64,000 bases of DNA, taken from NCBI RefSeq assembly GCF_029989365.1, contig NZ_JAPRAQ010000024.1, forward strand, positions 1 to 64,000. The letters are read 5' to 3'. Origin of the DNA: Bradyrhizobium sp. Arg816 (GTDB lineage: Bacteria > Pseudomonadota > Alphaproteobacteria > Rhizobiales > Xanthobacteraceae). A program made the position numbers and the translations under genes. Position 1 is the first letter of the stretch. Every line of letters starts with the position of its first letter. Shown one piece after another: positions 8,710 through 16,632 of this stretch. The notes below the pieces were generated by a model, which worked only from the letters and a program-made list of their open reading frames with translations, did no database searches and was not told the DNA's origin.

Positions 8710-9912
8710 ATGGCCGCGTATGGTCTCTACACGCACATCGCCTCGAACAAGTTTCGTTCGATGCTGCTGCTCGCCGGCCTGTTCATGCTGGTCTACGTGC
8801 TGGTCTATTCCGGCGCGCTGGTCGCCGAAGTCGTCATCAACAGCAATGGCACTGTCGCCTACTATCTGAACCGCGCTTTCCACGACCTCATCGTCGCCGC
8901 GCCGTTCGCGACGATCGCGGCGGCGGTCTGGATCGTCATCGCCTATTTCTTCCACCAGTCGATGATCGATGCCGTGACCGGCGGCCACGACGTCACCCGG
9001 CAGGAAGAGCCGCGGCTCTACAATCTGCTCGAAAACCTCTGCATCTCGCGCGGCATCACGATGCCGAAGCTGAAGATCATGGAGAGCCCGGCGCTGAACG
9101 CGTTCGCGACCGGCCTCAATCCGCGGCAATATTCGATCACCGTGACCACGGGTCTCCTCAATGCGCTTGATGACAAGGAGATCGAGGCGGTGCTGGGCCA
9201 CGAGCTGACCCACATCAAGAACGGCGACGTGCAGCTGATGGTGGTCGCCGTCATCATCGCCGGCGTGGTCGGCTTCTTCGGCGAATTGTTCTTCCGCCTG
9301 TTCACGAGCTTCAACTGGAGCTCCGGCTCCGGCGGCTCGTGGTCGTCGGGCTCGTCCTCATCGTCGCGATCGTCCTCGTCATCGAGCGACAGCAAGAGCT
9401 CCGGCGGCGGCGCGGTGATCGTGATCATCATCGCGGTCGTGCTGATCGTGGTGGCGTGGCTGTTGTCGCAGGTGGTGAAGCTCGCGCTGTCGCGTTCGCG
9501 CGAATATCTCGCCGACGCAGGCTCGGTCGAGCTGACGAAGAATCCGGACGCCATGATCTCGGCGCTGCGCAAGATCGAGAACCGCGGCGAGCTGCTGGGC
9601 GCGACCTCGGCGGTGATGGAGCTCTGCGTCGACAATCCGCGCGAGGGCTTTGCCGATTTGTTCGCGACCCATCCCTCGGTGCAGTCCCGGGTCGACGCGC
9701 TGGTCAAGTTCGCCGGCGGCCATGATCCCGGCCCGCTGCCGCCGCCCGACGAGGCGGACGAGCCTGAGGCACAGGTGGAGCGGCAGGACGGCCCGCCGCC
9801 GTTGCGCCAGGGGCCTTGGGACGATGCAGGCGGCTCGTCCGGTCCGCCGCCCGTACCCGCACCCTCCGGAACTGCAGCCGGCAATCCGATGGGTCCTTGG
9901 GGCCATCGTTAA
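8710..9912 (+). CDS. M48 (HtpX-like) membrane metalloprotease
   Basis: A 400-residue integral-membrane zinc protease. Two N-terminal membrane segments (about 18-40 and 60-82) precede the catalytic HELTH motif at residues 164-168, two further membrane segments, and the third zinc ligand in SREYLADAGS (Glu near 265). Between the third and fourth membrane segments is a very Ser/Gly-rich linker at residues 203-233, unusual even among M48 proteins. The tail after residue 340 is acidic then proline-rich and looks disordered. The family degrades misfolded membrane proteins. It is probably co-transcribed with lemA just upstream. Confidence 0.92.
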   Translation: MAAYGLYTHIASNKFRSMLLLAGLFMLVYVLVYSGALVAEVVINSNGTVAYYLNRAFHDLIVAAPFATIAAAVWIVIAYFFHQSMIDAVTGGHDVTRQEEPRLYNLLENLCISRGITMPKLKIMESPALNAFATGLNPRQYSITVTTGLLNALDDKEIEAVLGHELTHIKNGDVQLMVVAVIIAGVVGFFGELFFRLFTSFNWSSGSGGSWSSGSSSSSRSSSSSSDSKSSGGGAVIVIIIAVVLIVVAWLLSQVVKLALSRSREYLADAGSVELTKNPDAMISALRKIENRGELLGATSAVMELCVDNPREGFADLFATHPSVQSRVDALVKFAGGHDPGPLPPPDEADEPEAQVERQDGPPPLRQGPWDDAGGSSGPPPVPAPSGTAAGNPMGPWGHR

Positions 9913-9914
9913 AC

Positions 9915-10078
9915 GGCGGGATTTTAAAAGGGCGGGATTTTAAGCGACTTGCGAAGAGCTGCGTTGCGATTGGGAAAAACCTCGGAAATTGCCACAACCA
10001 TAGGCCGAGGATTTGAATTCTCCCTTGTTTCTGCCATGTTCGCGCCCAACAGCAGACTTGGGACATCCTTGGGACATC
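9915..10078. repeat. Two short direct-repeat pairs upstream of the ParA-like gene
   Basis: GGCGGGATTTTAA occurs at 9915-9927 and 9931-9943 (16-base period). A perfect 11-base tandem duplication CTTGGGACATC occurs at 10057-10067 and 10068-10078, about 57 bases before the start of the ParA-like gene. The second pair sits where an operator could lie. Confidence 0.5.
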
Positions 10079-10134
10079 GATTTGGGGCCCGACCGATTGC
10101 AAGGCGCAATCGGAGGGCGCGTTAGGGGACAGAA

Positions 10135-10887
10135 ATGGCAAAGCCGGCAGTGGTTGTGGTGGGCGCGGACAAGGGCGGGGTGGGCAAGACCACGGTGTCG
10201 CGCACCCTGCTCGATTATTTTTCCGCCAACAACGTACCGACGCGCGCTTTCGACACGGAGTCGCCGCGCGGAACCCTGAAGCGCTTCCACCCCGAGATCA
10301 CCGAGATCGTCGACATGATGACGACCTCGGACCAGATGAAGATCTTCGACACGCTCAACGCGGCGAGCCCGTCGGTGACCGTGATCGACGTCCGCGCCGG
10401 CCTGCTCTCGCCGGCGCTGGCCTCGCTGCGCGACATCGGCTTCCTCGACGCCGCCAAGGCCGGCCAGATCACCTTCGCGGTGTTCCACATCCTGGGCCCC
10501 TCGATCGCGTCGCTCGACGAAATCGCCGAGACCGCGGGCTTCATGGGCGGCGCAAAATATTTCCTGGTGAAGAACTTCATCAACGACACCCAGTTCTTCC
10601 AGTGGGACCAGGCGACCTACAATTCCTACTTCCACCGCATCAAGGACGCGACCGAGCTGACCATCCCCAAGCTCAACGAAATGGCCTATGAGCAGGTCGA
10701 GGTGTCCTCCGTCCCGTTCCTGAAATTCGTCGCCAACAAGGGCATCAACGACGAGGCCGCGAACTATTCCTTCGTGCTGCGCGGCTATGTCCGGCACTGG
10801 CTGGCGAATGTCTGGAGCGAGTTCGACCGGATCCGGCTGACCGACATCGTCGGATCGAAACCCGCCACCCGCCACAGCGAAAAATAG
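10135..10887 (+). CDS. ParA/MinD-like deviant Walker A ATPase
   Basis: A 250-residue P-loop protein with the deviant Walker A motif KGGVGKTT at residues 13-20, including the signature Lys13 of ParA/MinD ATPases. FDTESPRGTLKRFHPE occupies the A-prime position and VTVIDVRAGLL the Walker B position. No ParB gene or centromere-like site follows, so it is unlikely to be the chromosomal ParA. The C-terminus (RGYVRHWLANVWSEFDRI) is helical. It is followed after 60 bases by a second P-loop gene, and the pair probably works together. Target and process are unknown; ATP-dependent dimerisation is a family inference. Confidence 0.8.
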   Translation: MAKPAVVVVGADKGGVGKTTVSRTLLDYFSANNVPTRAFDTESPRGTLKRFHPEITEIVDMMTTSDQMKIFDTLNAASPSVTVIDVRAGLLSPALASLRDIGFLDAAKAGQITFAVFHILGPSIASLDEIAETAGFMGGAKYFLVKNFINDTQFFQWDQATYNSYFHRIKDATELTIPKLNEMAYEQVEVSSVPFLKFVANKGINDEAANYSFVLRGYVRHWLANVWSEFDRIRLTDIVGSKPATRHSEK

Positions 10888-10947
10888 TTGCAGAGCCCGG
10901 GCGGATACGGCTGGATTGGGCGGTGAGTTCGCCTGATATAGCTGCCG

Positions 10948-11616
10948 ATGCCCGTGACGCCCCTTTACATCATCTGCTCGCCCCGCCCGCAGGTCGGCAA
11001 GACGCTGCTGGCGCGGCTGTTGAGCGAATTTTTGCTGCTCAAGAACGGCGACGTCGCGGCCTTCGACGTCAACCTGAAGGAACCGTCGCTGCTCGACTAT
11101 CTGCCGAAGGTCACCGAAACGGCTGACGTGATCGACACCTACGGCAAGATGCAGCTGATGGACCGCGTCATCGTCGATGACGGGCTGGCCAAGGTGATCG
11201 ACCTCGGCTTCCACGCCTTCGACGAGTTCTTCAAGATGACCGACGAGATCGGCCTGTTGAAGGAGGCAGCACGCCGGCATGTCGCACCACAGATCCTGTT
11301 CGTGGCCGATACCGATCGCGTCTCGGCCCGCGCCCATGAGATGCTGCGCGGGCAGATCCCCCGGGTGAACCTGATCACGGTGGACAATGAGCACGTCGTG
11401 CGCGGCGAGCTGCCGGCCGCGATGGCGACCGGGCGGCTGTTCCGCCTGCCCGCGCTGCCCGGCTTCCTCAAGACCTATATCGACCGGCTGAACTTCTCCT
11501 TCACCGGCTATCTGCGTCAGGAGAAGGACGCCTCCACCGAGCTGCACCAGTGGACCCGGCGGAACTACCTCGCCTTCCGCGAGCTCGAGCTCAGCCTGAT
11601 CCTGCAACGGTCCTGA
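10948..11616 (+). CDS. Second P-loop NTPase-like protein, partner of the ParA-like ATPase
   Basis: A 222-residue protein whose N-terminus (LYIICSPRPQVGKTLLARLL) is a P-loop of the ParA/dethiobiotin-synthetase type, with GKT at residues 17-19 but Ser instead of the usual first Gly. FDVNLKEPSLLDYLP matches the segment after Walker A in the upstream protein, and LFVADTDRVSARAHEMLRG resembles a Walker B/nucleotide-recognition region. It resembles the upstream protein in layout, so the two may be distant paralogues. I do not recognise a named family; function is unknown. The gap to the upstream gene is 60 bases. Confidence 0.7.
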   Translation: MPVTPLYIICSPRPQVGKTLLARLLSEFLLLKNGDVAAFDVNLKEPSLLDYLPKVTETADVIDTYGKMQLMDRVIVDDGLAKVIDLGFHAFDEFFKMTDEIGLLKEAARRHVAPQILFVADTDRVSARAHEMLRGQIPRVNLITVDNEHVVRGELPAAMATGRLFRLPALPGFLKTYIDRLNFSFTGYLRQEKDASTELHQWTRRNYLAFRELELSLILQRS

Positions 11617-11710
11617 GGCGATAATTTTACCCGGGCAATATTGACTGCGAGCCGGACCGGGCCTATTGAGAGGCGGACATCGGTATCCCTCGCAGCAAGG
11701 TCCCACCCCC

Positions 11711-12043
11711 GTGAGCATCGACCGGAAGGCAGCCGTCGCCGCCTACAAGGAGCGCAAGACCATTGCGGGCATCTACGTCGTCCGCTGTGCGGCATCGGGC
11801 GAGGCCTGGGTCGGCCAGGCGCCGAACCTGCAGACCATCCAGAACCGCATCTGGTTCTCGCTGCGCCAGGGCAGCCACACCTGCCCTACCCTCCAGGCCG
11901 CCTGGAACGCGCATGGCGAGGCTGGCCTGACGTTCGGTGAATGCGAGCGGCTGGAACATGAGGAAACGGACTACGTCAGGAACGCGCTCCTGAAGGAGCG
12001 CATGCTGCATTGGCGGTCCGCATTGAAGGCCGAGGCGATCTAG
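11711..12043 (+). CDS. GIY-YIG domain protein
   Basis: A 110-residue protein from the GTG at 11711; an ATG at 11666 would add 15 residues that look untranslated. The first GIY-YIG strand reads AGIYVVRC (GIY at residues 20-22), the second WVGQ (33-36), and Arg46 in IQNRIWF fits the catalytic Arg of the fold. The domain is almost the whole protein, so it is a free-standing GIY-YIG protein, not a fused UvrC or homing nuclease. Many such small members have no proven nuclease activity. It follows the two P-loop genes with about 95 bases between. Confidence 0.75.
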   Translation: MSIDRKAAVAAYKERKTIAGIYVVRCAASGEAWVGQAPNLQTIQNRIWFSLRQGSHTCPTLQAAWNAHGEAGLTFGECERLEHEETDYVRNALLKERMLHWRSALKAEAI

Positions 12044-12264
12044 GCAGTGTACCCATAAATTCGTCGGCATGACGCGACGATAAGCCATGTCCGCTTTGCC
12101 CTGAGGTCGCGCGCCGGCGCAATCTGTCGCGAAGGAGGCATGGCGGTAGTAGGTCTCTCGTTTCAACTCGCTGCATGCGAGATGCGACGCCAGGAAAGCC
12201 TTCTTCGGGCACGTAGCGCGCTCACATGATGGGAGGGATCGGCGATCAGAACGATATTGGTCTT
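12044..12264. other. Intergenic region between convergent genes
   Basis: Between the GIY-YIG gene and the convergent GNAT gene no coding frame or clean terminator stands out. The stretch includes ATGTCCGCTTTGCC, a motif often met in non-coding relics of Bradyrhizobium-type genomes (recollection only). Confidence 0.3.
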
Positions 12265-12771
12265 TCATATGCGGAGGACGTAGTACCGTGAATAAGTTTC
12301 ACCACCCGGGTCCCAAGGGGCCGTGGGTTGGAAGCCCATCCTTTCGTACAGACGATGCGAGTCCGTCAGCGAGTTGTTGCTGGACAAGCGTATGCGATCG
12401 TATCCCGCGCTGCGGGCAAAGCTAATAAGTCCATCTCCGATAGCCCGTGCGATTCCGCGACCACGGTAGATTGGGGCGACAAACATGCGAACCATTTCGC
12501 ACTCTCGATCATCGAAACATTTGATCGCACCGGTGCCGATGATTGCGCTTTCGGCGACCGCACACAAAAAGAGAGCCCGATCGACGTACACGGTTTCCGC
12601 GTTGTCGACGTCCGACAAACGCGAATAGATGAAGTCCCGTACAAAGGAGTCCGGGTGGCCATCAAAATGCTCATGCCAAGCGGCCTCGATGAGCCGCCGA
12701 GCCCCTGGCGCGTCGCCAAGTCGGAATGGCCGAATTGTCCAATTGGGTTCCAGCCGCGTGAGGATCGCCAT
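12265..12771 (-). CDS. GNAT family N-acetyltransferase
   Basis: A 168-residue GCN5-related acetyltransferase. The acetyl-CoA binding motif A reads VRMFVAPIYRGRGIARAIGDGL, and motif B is ARSAGYDRIRLSSNNSLTDSHRLYERMGFQ. The substrate cannot be predicted. I prefer the ATG at 12771 because GGGAGG then lies about eight bases upstream; an ATG at 12777 would leave only two. It is followed at its 5' side by a glutathione transferase gene on the same strand. Confidence 0.85.
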   Translation of the reverse strand: MAILTRLEPNWTIRPFRLGDAPGARRLIEAAWHEHFDGHPDSFVRDFIYSRLSDVDNAETVYVDRALFLCAVAESAIIGTGAIKCFDDRECEMVRMFVAPIYRGRGIARAIGDGLISFARSAGYDRIRLSSNNSLTDSHRLYERMGFQPTAPWDPGGETYSRYYVLRI

Positions 12772-12810
12772 GGGCATCGCCTCCCTTGACCATAGTCCCT
12801 CACGTGCAAA

Positions 12811-13461
12811 TCAAAAATCAAGCCGGCCGTAGAGTTCGTCGAATGGTACGCACACATGCTCACGGTAGGCGGACCTCGATTGCAGCCGCTCATACCAGCG
12901 CTCAACGTTCGGCAAGTTCGGACGCGGAAGGTCAAGATTAAGGTAGCGATAAAGGTGGGTCCCTATCGGAATATCGGCAAGTGATAGGCGGTCTCCCAGC
13001 ATGAAAGACCGGCCGTTCAACTGATGGTCGATATGTTTCAGACAACGGCTGGTTTGTTCCAGAGCTTTGTCGACCGCAGCCAAATTGCGCTGTGCTTCGG
13101 GCGTCCTGTACCAGCCCCAAAATACGCCAATCATGAATGCTGGCTGCAACGCGGTTTGCGACCAGTCCATCCATTGATCTGCCGTCGCCCGCTCAGCCGG
13201 ATTCGTCTTCCAGAACGAAGTTTCGGAAGAGTATTTGGCCGCAAGATACCTTAAGATGGCGTGCGACTCCCAGACCATGACGCCAGCGTCATCAATCACT
13301 GGAACACGGCCATGCGGGTTCATGGCCAGGAATTCTGCCGTATCCAGCCCCCCGAACGAGCCTCCCAGTTCGACATGCTTGTGCACGATGCCGAGCTCAC
13401 CGATCAGCCACATCACCTTCTGTAAGTTGAACGACGATTTGCGGCCGTAGACGGTGAGCAT
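12811..13461 (-). CDS. Glutathione S-transferase family protein
   Basis: A 216-residue cytosolic GST. The N-terminal thioredoxin-fold half (MLTVYGRKSSFNLQKVMWLI) includes the glutathione-contact segments GRVPVIDD and WESHAILRYLAAKY (the ES-AI motif). The C-terminal helical half has SLADIPIGTHLYRY, the GST N-capping box region. It conjugates or reduces electrophiles using glutathione; the specific class is not clear. It lies upstream of and in the same direction as the GNAT gene, with a 39-base gap, so the two may form a small detoxification operon. Confidence 0.9.
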   Translation of the reverse strand: MLTVYGRKSSFNLQKVMWLIGELGIVHKHVELGGSFGGLDTAEFLAMNPHGRVPVIDDAGVMVWESHAILRYLAAKYSSETSFWKTNPAERATADQWMDWSQTALQPAFMIGVFWGWYRTPEAQRNLAAVDKALEQTSRCLKHIDHQLNGRSFMLGDRLSLADIPIGTHLYRYLNLDLPRPNLPNVERWYERLQSRSAYREHVCVPFDELYGRLDF

Positions 13462-13611
13462 TTGGCGTAGACCTCAATTGGGGTATTCTGGGATATTCTC
13501 TTTCTACCTAAAGTAGCAGTAAGCAAAAATGAAGTGACGGCACAAGCTGCAATAGCTCCTTTGTCACTGCCGTCCGGCTGGCGCTATCCTGATCATCTAC
13601 GCCAAAGCGAC

Positions 13612-14151
13612 TCAATGCCCTTCGAACGTCATCAGCGTGCGCACCGGCACGTCCATTGCGCGCAGTTTGGCGGCACCGCCGAGATCGGGCAGATCGACGA
13701 TGAAGCAGGCGGCGACCACATTGGCGCCGATCTGGCGCAGCAGCTTCACCGCGCCCTCCGCAGTGCCGCCGGTGGCGATGAGATCGTCGACCAGGATCAC
13801 GCGCTCGCCGGGCCGGATCGCGTCGACATGCATCTCCATCTCGTCGATGCCATATTCGAGAGAGTAAGCGATGCGCACGGTGGTGTGCGGCAGCTTGCCC
13901 TTCTTGCGGATCGGCACGAAGCCGGCGGAGAGCTGGTGCGCCACCGCGCCGCCGATGATGAAGCCGCGCGCTTCCATGCCGGCGACCTTGTCGATCTTGT
14001 TGCCGGCCCAGGGATTGACCAGTTCGTCGACCGCGCGGCGGAACGCGCGCGCATCCGCGAGCAAGGTCGTGATGTCGCGGAACAGGATCCCCGGCTTGGG
14101 ATAGTCGGGGATGGTGCGGACGCTCGCCTTCAGATCGTGGTCAAAGGTCAT
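13612..14151 (-). CDS. apt: Adenine phosphoribosyltransferase
   Basis: A 179-residue purine-salvage enzyme making AMP from adenine and PRPP. The N-terminus has the adenine-contact region FRDITTLLADARAF, and the PRPP-binding motif is VILVDDLIATGGTAEGAV. MEARGFIIGGAVAHQL is the conserved middle segment. Length and order match bacterial Apt fully. It starts nine bases after the trpE(G) stop on the same strand, so it is very probably co-transcribed with trpE(G); the two pathways share PRPP as substrate pool. Confidence 0.97.
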   Translation of the reverse strand: MTFDHDLKASVRTIPDYPKPGILFRDITTLLADARAFRRAVDELVNPWAGNKIDKVAGMEARGFIIGGAVAHQLSAGFVPIRKKGKLPHTTVRIAYSLEYGIDEMEMHVDAIRPGERVILVDDLIATGGTAEGAVKLLRQIGANVVAACFIVDLPDLGGAAKLRAMDVPVRTLMTFEGH

Positions 14152-14160
14152 TGGTGCCTC

Positions 14161-16326
14161 TCAATCAACGCGCGCATCCAGCCGGAACGCATTCTCGACA
14201 ATCCTCAGGCCCACCTCACCGCTGAGCGACATCAGCGATTCCGGGTGGAATTGCACGCCGGCAACCGGCAGCGTCTTGTGCTCGAGCGCCATGGCGACGC
14301 CGTCCTCGGTGCTGGCGGTGACGTCAAGCACCTCGGGCATGCTGTCGCGCTCGACATAGAGCGAGTGATAGCGGCCGATGACGATCTCGTTCGGTAGATT
14401 GCGCATCAGGCGCCCGCCGCGCACCTGCACCCGTGAGGGCCGGCCGTGCGCGGGATGCGTGAGCTGACCGAGCTCGCCACCGAAATATTCGCCGATCGCC
14501 TGCACGCCGAGACAGACGCCGAACACCGGCAGCTTCTTCTCCAGCGCCGCATCGATGGTCTTCTTGATCCCGAAATCTTCGGGCCTGCCTGGTCCGGGCG
14601 ACAGCACGAGCAAATCCCACCTCTTCCGCTTGAGCATGTCGAGCGCATGCACATGGCGGACCACGGTGACGTCGGCGCCGACCTGGCGGAAATAATCGGC
14701 CAGCATGTGCACGAAGCTGTCGTCGTGATCGATCAGCAGCACCTGCTTGCCCGAGCCGGTCGCATCGGGCGCGAAGGCCGACAGCGGCTTTGGCGGATCG
14801 CCGCGCAGCGCCTGGAACAGGGCTGCGGCCTTCACCTGGCACTCGCGGTCTTCGGCCGCGGGATCGGAATCGAACAGGCAGGTGGCGCCGACACGCACCT
14901 CGGCGAGACCATCCTTCATGCGGATGGTGCGGATGGTGAGGCCCGTGTTGATGCTGCCGTCGAAATTCACCGCGCCGATCGCACCGGCATACCAGCGCCG
15001 CGGCGAGCGTTCGTGATCCTCGACGAACTGCATCGCCCAGAGTTTTGGCGCGCCGGTCACCGTCACCGCCCAGGCATGGGTGAGGAAGGCATCGAGTGCG
15101 TCGAAGCCGGGACGCAGCATACCCTCGACGTGATCGACGGTGTGGAACAGTTTTGAGTAGGTCTCGATCTGCCGCCGCGCCAAGACCTTGATCGTGCCGG
15201 GCACGCAAACGCGCGCCTTGTCGTTGCGGTCGACGTCGGTGCACATGTTGAGCTCGAACTCGTCCTTCTCCGAATTCAGGAGCTGGCGGATCTGCTCGGC
15301 ATCGCCGATCGCATCGGTGCCGCGCGCGATCGTGCCCGAGATCGGGCAGGTCTCGACGCGGCGCCCGTCCGAGCGCACGAACATTTCCGGCGAGGCGGAG
15401 ACGAGGAACTCGCCCTCGCCGAGATTCATCAGGGCGCCGTAGGGCGACGGGTTGATGACGCAGAGGCGCTGGAACACTTCCGCCGGCGAGCGATCGCAGG
15501 GCTCTGCGAACAGCTGTCCCGGCACCGCCTCGAACAGATCGCCGCGCGCGAAAGCCGCGCGCGCGGTTTCGACGGTGGCCTGATATTCGCCGGGAGCGTG
15601 ATCGGCAAAACCCTGACGCGGTGTCTTGAGGTACGGGCTCTCGACGGTCTCACGCGGCAGGCCTTCGGTAGACTTGCCCTTCCACGCAAAATCGTAACTC
15701 AGCACCACGCCGCGGCCGGTCGCGCGGTCGTAGGCGAGCAGGCGATCGGGGACATAGAGCACGATGTCGCGCTGATCATTTTCGCGTGCGCGCTTCTGCA
15801 CGAGGTCCTCGATCTGAAACACGAGGTCGTAGGCGAAGGCGCCGAACAGGCCGAGCAGCCCGTCATCGTTGGCGGAGAAGGCGGCGACGAGATCGCGTAC
15901 CAGCGACATCACGCTGGCGCGCCGCGTGCGCTGGTCTTCCTCGACCGGCGCATCGCCGCGGATGATGTGGCCGGCAAGCCGCGTGGCGCTCTTCTCGGAG
16001 ATCACGACACAGGGCTCGCGCAGCACGTCTGCGAGGAAGGCGATCAGCACCTGGCCGCGTTCATTGAGCGCTTCCAGCTTGAAATTGACGCCAGTGGTCT
16101 CGAGCTTGAGCGGCGGGTCGGAGAAGCCGAGGTCAAAGCTCTCGTAGCGGCCGGGCACGGTCGTGCCCGAGGACAGAACCACGCCGCGGCGGCGGTCGAG
16201 CAGGTTGATGAGATCGTCGAGCCTGTTGGCGCCGCCGGTGAACTGCTCCGCCACACGCGTGATCGCGAGACCACCGCGGGTCACGTACTCACTTCGGGCC
16301 GGGAGGGCAAAGACTGTCCTGTTCAT
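14161..16326 (-). CDS. trpE(G): Anthranilate synthase, fused TrpE and TrpG
   Basis: A 721-residue fusion of the chorismate-binding anthranilate synthase component I (residues 1 to about 510) and its glutamine amidotransferase component II (about 525 to the end). It catalyses the first step of tryptophan synthesis. The TrpE half has NPSPYGALMNLGEGEFLVSASPE-type core segments, CPISGTIARGTD and DVDRNDKARVCVPGTIKV. The amidotransferase half has LLIDHDDSFVHMLADYFRQ, the nucleophile region GVCLGVQAIGE and the HPES triad segment. The fusion is typical of Rhizobiales. It is preceded by a leader peptide gene with tandem Trp codons and an attenuator, and followed at once by apt. Confidence 0.98.
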   Translation of the reverse strand: MNRTVFALPARSEYVTRGGLAITRVAEQFTGGANRLDDLINLLDRRRGVVLSSGTTVPGRYESFDLGFSDPPLKLETTGVNFKLEALNERGQVLIAFLADVLREPCVVISEKSATRLAGHIIRGDAPVEEDQRTRRASVMSLVRDLVAAFSANDDGLLGLFGAFAYDLVFQIEDLVQKRARENDQRDIVLYVPDRLLAYDRATGRGVVLSYDFAWKGKSTEGLPRETVESPYLKTPRQGFADHAPGEYQATVETARAAFARGDLFEAVPGQLFAEPCDRSPAEVFQRLCVINPSPYGALMNLGEGEFLVSASPEMFVRSDGRRVETCPISGTIARGTDAIGDAEQIRQLLNSEKDEFELNMCTDVDRNDKARVCVPGTIKVLARRQIETYSKLFHTVDHVEGMLRPGFDALDAFLTHAWAVTVTGAPKLWAMQFVEDHERSPRRWYAGAIGAVNFDGSINTGLTIRTIRMKDGLAEVRVGATCLFDSDPAAEDRECQVKAAALFQALRGDPPKPLSAFAPDATGSGKQVLLIDHDDSFVHMLADYFRQVGADVTVVRHVHALDMLKRKRWDLLVLSPGPGRPEDFGIKKTIDAALEKKLPVFGVCLGVQAIGEYFGGELGQLTHPAHGRPSRVQVRGGRLMRNLPNEIVIGRYHSLYVERDSMPEVLDVTASTEDGVAMALEHKTLPVAGVQFHPESLMSLSGEVGLRIVENAFRLDARVD

Positions 16327-16377
16327 GTCGTCCTCTTACGAAACTTGCCGAGGGAACGCCACACAGGACAAACGATC

Positions 16378-16402
16378 AGGCCGCCGCACTGCGTGGCGAC
16401 CT
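16378..16402 (-). terminator. trp attenuator terminator hairpin
   Basis: On the minus strand AGGTCGCC and GGCGGCCT pair over eight positions (one G-U) around a nine-base loop, followed by GATCGTTTGTCC at 16366-16377. It lies between trpL and trpE(G), 40 bases after the leader stop. A competing upstream hairpin joins CACCTC of the leader end to GAGGTG just beyond it. Segment GTGGC after the leader can also pair with GCCAC in the terminator stem, giving an antiterminator. The T-run is weak, so strength is uncertain. Confidence 0.7.
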
Positions 16403-16441
16403 TCGACGATTTTGAGAAATGAAATCGCACCGGCCACCTCT

Positions 16442-16489
16442 TTAGGAGGTGCGCCACCAAAGACGGGCTGGGCGGACGGCGGTGCTCAT
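16442..16489 (-). CDS. trpL: trp operon leader peptide (tandem Trp codons)
   Basis: A 15-residue open frame, MSTAVRPARLWWRTS, starts at ATG 16489 and stops with TAA at 16442, about 115 bases upstream of trpE(G). Tandem TGG codons sit at positions 11-12, the hallmark of ribosome-mediated transcription attenuation of tryptophan genes. A promoter-like pair lies immediately upstream with no room for a ribosome-binding site, so the message may be leaderless, as known for trpL in Sinorhizobium. In rhizobia this RNA and peptide also act in trans (established for Sinorhizobium and Bradyrhizobium); whether they do here is inference. Confidence 0.9.
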   Translation of the reverse strand: MSTAVRPARLWWRTS

Positions 16490-16497
16490 GGGGCCGA

Positions 16498-16526
16498 TAC
16501 TCACCATGGCGCGGGGACGGCGTCAA
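16498..16526 (-). promoter_or_regulatory. Predicted promoter of trpL-trpE(G)
   Basis: On the minus strand TTGACG (16526-16521) is separated by 17 bases from TGAGTA (16503-16498). The trpL ATG begins at 16489, so a normal start point would fall at or next to the A of the ATG. The -35 element is good and the -10 is weak. Confidence 0.6.
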
Positions 16527-16540
16527 GGGTGGCCCCGGCG

Positions 16541-16627
16541 CCGTAGCCCGGATGGAGCGTAGCGCAATCCGGGGTTCGGCCACGTTGAGACGGCCCCGGA
16601 TTACGCTTCGCTCCATCCGGGCTACGG
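16541..16627. repeat. Interspersed palindrome (CCGTAGCCCGGATGG family)
   Basis: Perfect 19-base arms CCGTAGCCCGGATGGAGCG (16541-16559) and its complement (16609-16627), with further imperfect pairing inside, separate the trp promoter from the dienelactone hydrolase gene. The same family recurs at 56519-56609 and as a half copy near 57111. Confidence 0.85.
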
Positions 16628-16632
16628 GTTGG

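Noticed and set aside
11711..12043. GIY-YIG gene as a homing endonuclease of a mobile intron
   Set aside because: No intron or intein surrounds it, and it is preceded by intact genes with normal spacing.
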